From assembly GCA_020845805.1 (NCBI GenBank), contig JADLFD010000277.1, positions 1-36,799 of the forward strand: a stretch of DNA of 36,799 nt, read 5' to 3'. Every line of letters starts with the position of its first letter. Position 1 is the first letter of the stretch. Made by a program: the position numbers and the translations under genes. The DNA comes from Verrucomicrobiales bacterium (GTDB taxonomy: Bacteria; Verrucomicrobiota; Verrucomicrobiia; Limisphaerales; CAIMTB01). Positions 35,428-36,799 of this stretch are shown here, in pieces. Under the pieces are notes generated by a model. The model worked only from the letters and a program-made list of their open reading frames with translations. It searched no databases and was not told the DNA's origin.

Positions 35428-35973
35428 GTGAGCGAGCGTCGTGAAATCCGAAACCTGGCCTTGGTCGGGTTCATGGGCTCTGGGAAGAGCACGGTGGGAC
35501 GGCTCGTCGCGCGGCAGGGGGATCTGGAGTTTGTCGATACGGACGAGTGGATCGAGTCCAAAACCGGGCGTCGGATTCCGGCAATTTTCTCCGAGGACGG
35601 TGAGCCGGCATTTCGGGCGCTGGAAGGCGATGCGGTGCGGGCTTTGGGGGAGCGCAGTGGTTTGGTGATCGCCACTGGAGGCGGTTTGGTTTGCCAGCCC
35701 GGCATGATGGAATTGCTCAAGAAGCACGCCTTGGTGGTGTGCCTTTGGGCCTCCCCGGAGACAATCTGGGAGCGGGTGATGCATCAGACGCATCGGCCGT
35801 TGCTCCAGGTCCCGGACCCTCGAGCCGAAATCGCGCGCCTCCTGGCCGCACGGGATGGACACTATCGGCAGTCCGATGTGCTGGTGAACTCCGGTCTGCG
35901 CAGTTTGCGCGAGGTCGCAGCGCAGGTGCTGCACCAGTATATGGATGTACGACAGCGCGGGGTAATGCCGTGA
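35428..35973 (+). CDS. aroK: Shikimate kinase
   Basis: NLALVGFMGSGKSTVGRLVARQGDLEFVDTDEWIESKTGRRIPAIFSEDGEPAFRALE; VIATGGGLV; RPLLQ. Confidence 0.92.
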   Translation: MSERREIRNLALVGFMGSGKSTVGRLVARQGDLEFVDTDEWIESKTGRRIPAIFSEDGEPAFRALEGDAVRALGERSGLVIATGGGLVCQPGMMELLKKHALVVCLWASPETIWERVMHQTHRPLLQVPDPRAEIARLLAARDGHYRQSDVLVNSGLRSLREVAAQVLHQYMDVRQRGVMP

Positions 35974-36799
35974 AGGACGCGGTGGTAGCGCACGCGCTCG
36001 AACTGGGATTCGATCTTTGCCGTGTGACGCATGCAGGGGATCCGGAAAGCGCGCCGGCCTTTGATCGTTGGCTGGCTTCCGGGCATCACGGGCAGATGGA
36101 GTACCTGGCACGCAACGGGGCGAAGCGGAAAAATCCTCAGATGGTGTTGCCCGGGGCGCGGTCGATCATCGTGGTGGCCGTGTCGTACGCGGCAGGCGAG
36201 GAAGGCGAGCCGGCGCGTGTGGCGGGGACCCCGACCGGCGTGGTGGCGCGGTACGCGCGGCACGCCGATTACCACGAGGTGCTCGGGGAACGCTTGGAAG
36301 CATTAACCTGTAGAGTGAACGAGCTCGGGGGGCCGGGGACGCGTTCGCTTTGGTATGTGGATACCGGTCCGCTGCTGGAACGTGATCTCGCTCAGCGGGC
36401 CGGGGTTGGGTTCGCCGGCAAGCACACCAACCTGATTTCGCGCGAACTGGGGAATTGGTTCTTGTTGGCGGAGATCCTGACCACGGCCGAACTACCCCCG
36501 GATCCAGCGGAGCGAAACCGATGCGGCACGTGTGTGCGGTGCCTGGCGGCGTGTCCTACCCAAGCGATCGTGGCGCCCTTCGAACTCGATGCCCGGCGAT
36601 GCATTTCCTATCTCACCATAGAGCTGAAGGGTTCCATACCGGAGGTGCTGCGGCCCGCGATCGGGGCGCGCATCTTTGGTTGTGATGACTGCCTGGCGGT
36701 GTGTCCCTGGAATCGTTTCGCGCGCCTGGGAGCGCTGATGTCCGGGGTTCGACGAGACGACCTCGGCCAACCGCGGTTGTTGGAGTGGTTGCGATTGGA
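35970..36799 (+). CDS. queG: Epoxyqueuosine reductase (3' end outside window)
   Basis: Open frame from GTG 35970 to the window end; RYARHADYHEVLGERLE, VDTGPLLERDLAQRAGVGFAGKHTNLISRELGNWFLLAEILTT, ferredoxin clusters CGTCVRCLAACPTQAI and FGCDDCLAVCPWNRFA. Confidence 0.93.
   Translation, partial: MKDAVVAHALELGFDLCRVTHAGDPESAPAFDRWLASGHHGQMEYLARNGAKRKNPQMVLPGARSIIVVAVSYAAGEEGEPARVAGTPTGVVARYARHADYHEVLGERLEALTCRVNELGGPGTRSLWYVDTGPLLERDLAQRAGVGFAGKHTNLISRELGNWFLLAEILTTAELPPDPAERNRCGTCVRCLAACPTQAIVAPFELDARRCISYLTIELKGSIPEVLRPAIGARIFGCDDCLAVCPWNRFARLGALMSGVRRDDLGQPRLLEWLRL

Noticed and set aside
1-36799. Defence island, prophage, integron or transposon
   Set aside because: No transposase, integrase, phage structural, restriction or toxin-antitoxin motifs seen; gene content is mainly housekeeping and envelope functions.

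Overview
GC-rich bacterial chromosomal window. Gene content (PEP-CTERM protein, BBP2-type porin, CRTAC1/ASPIC-UnbV protein, lpxA, lptG-like) suggests a Gram-negative of the Verrucomicrobiota/PVC type; this placement is inference. About 31 coding regions are supported, mostly on the + strand: partial Ig-like secreted protein, ASPIC/UnbV FG-GAP protein, typA, a coupled secreted protein + alkaline phosphatase, PEP-CTERM protein, DUF2089-like HTH + membrane protein, LptF/G permease, GAF-GAF histidine kinase, rnhB, yraN, mutM, HtrA-type protease, lpxA, beta-barrel porin, MBL-fold hydrolase, gamma carbonic anhydrase, two TPR-type proteins, an EboD-like dehydroquinate-synthase homologue, a UvrA-family ATPase, cysS, proC, AI-2E-family permease, Ala-rich secreted protein, two membrane metalloproteases, aroK, and queG running off the window end (absent from the ORF track). 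No rRNA, tRNA, CRISPR array, transposase or phage genes were recognised. Best candidates for undescribed biology: (1) the translationally overlapping HTH(DUF2089-like)/membrane-protein pair at 8671-9938, preceded by a ~520 bp non-coding leader with 21-bp-phased direct repeats; (2) a nested 10-bp + 13-bp stem structure at 7399-7462 between phoA and the PEP-CTERM gene; (3) two palindromes ~3 helical turns apart upstream of the porin; (4) the secreted protein overlapping the alkaline phosphatase start; (5) the EboD-like DHQS paralogue. All functional claims are from reading motifs; no database search was run.
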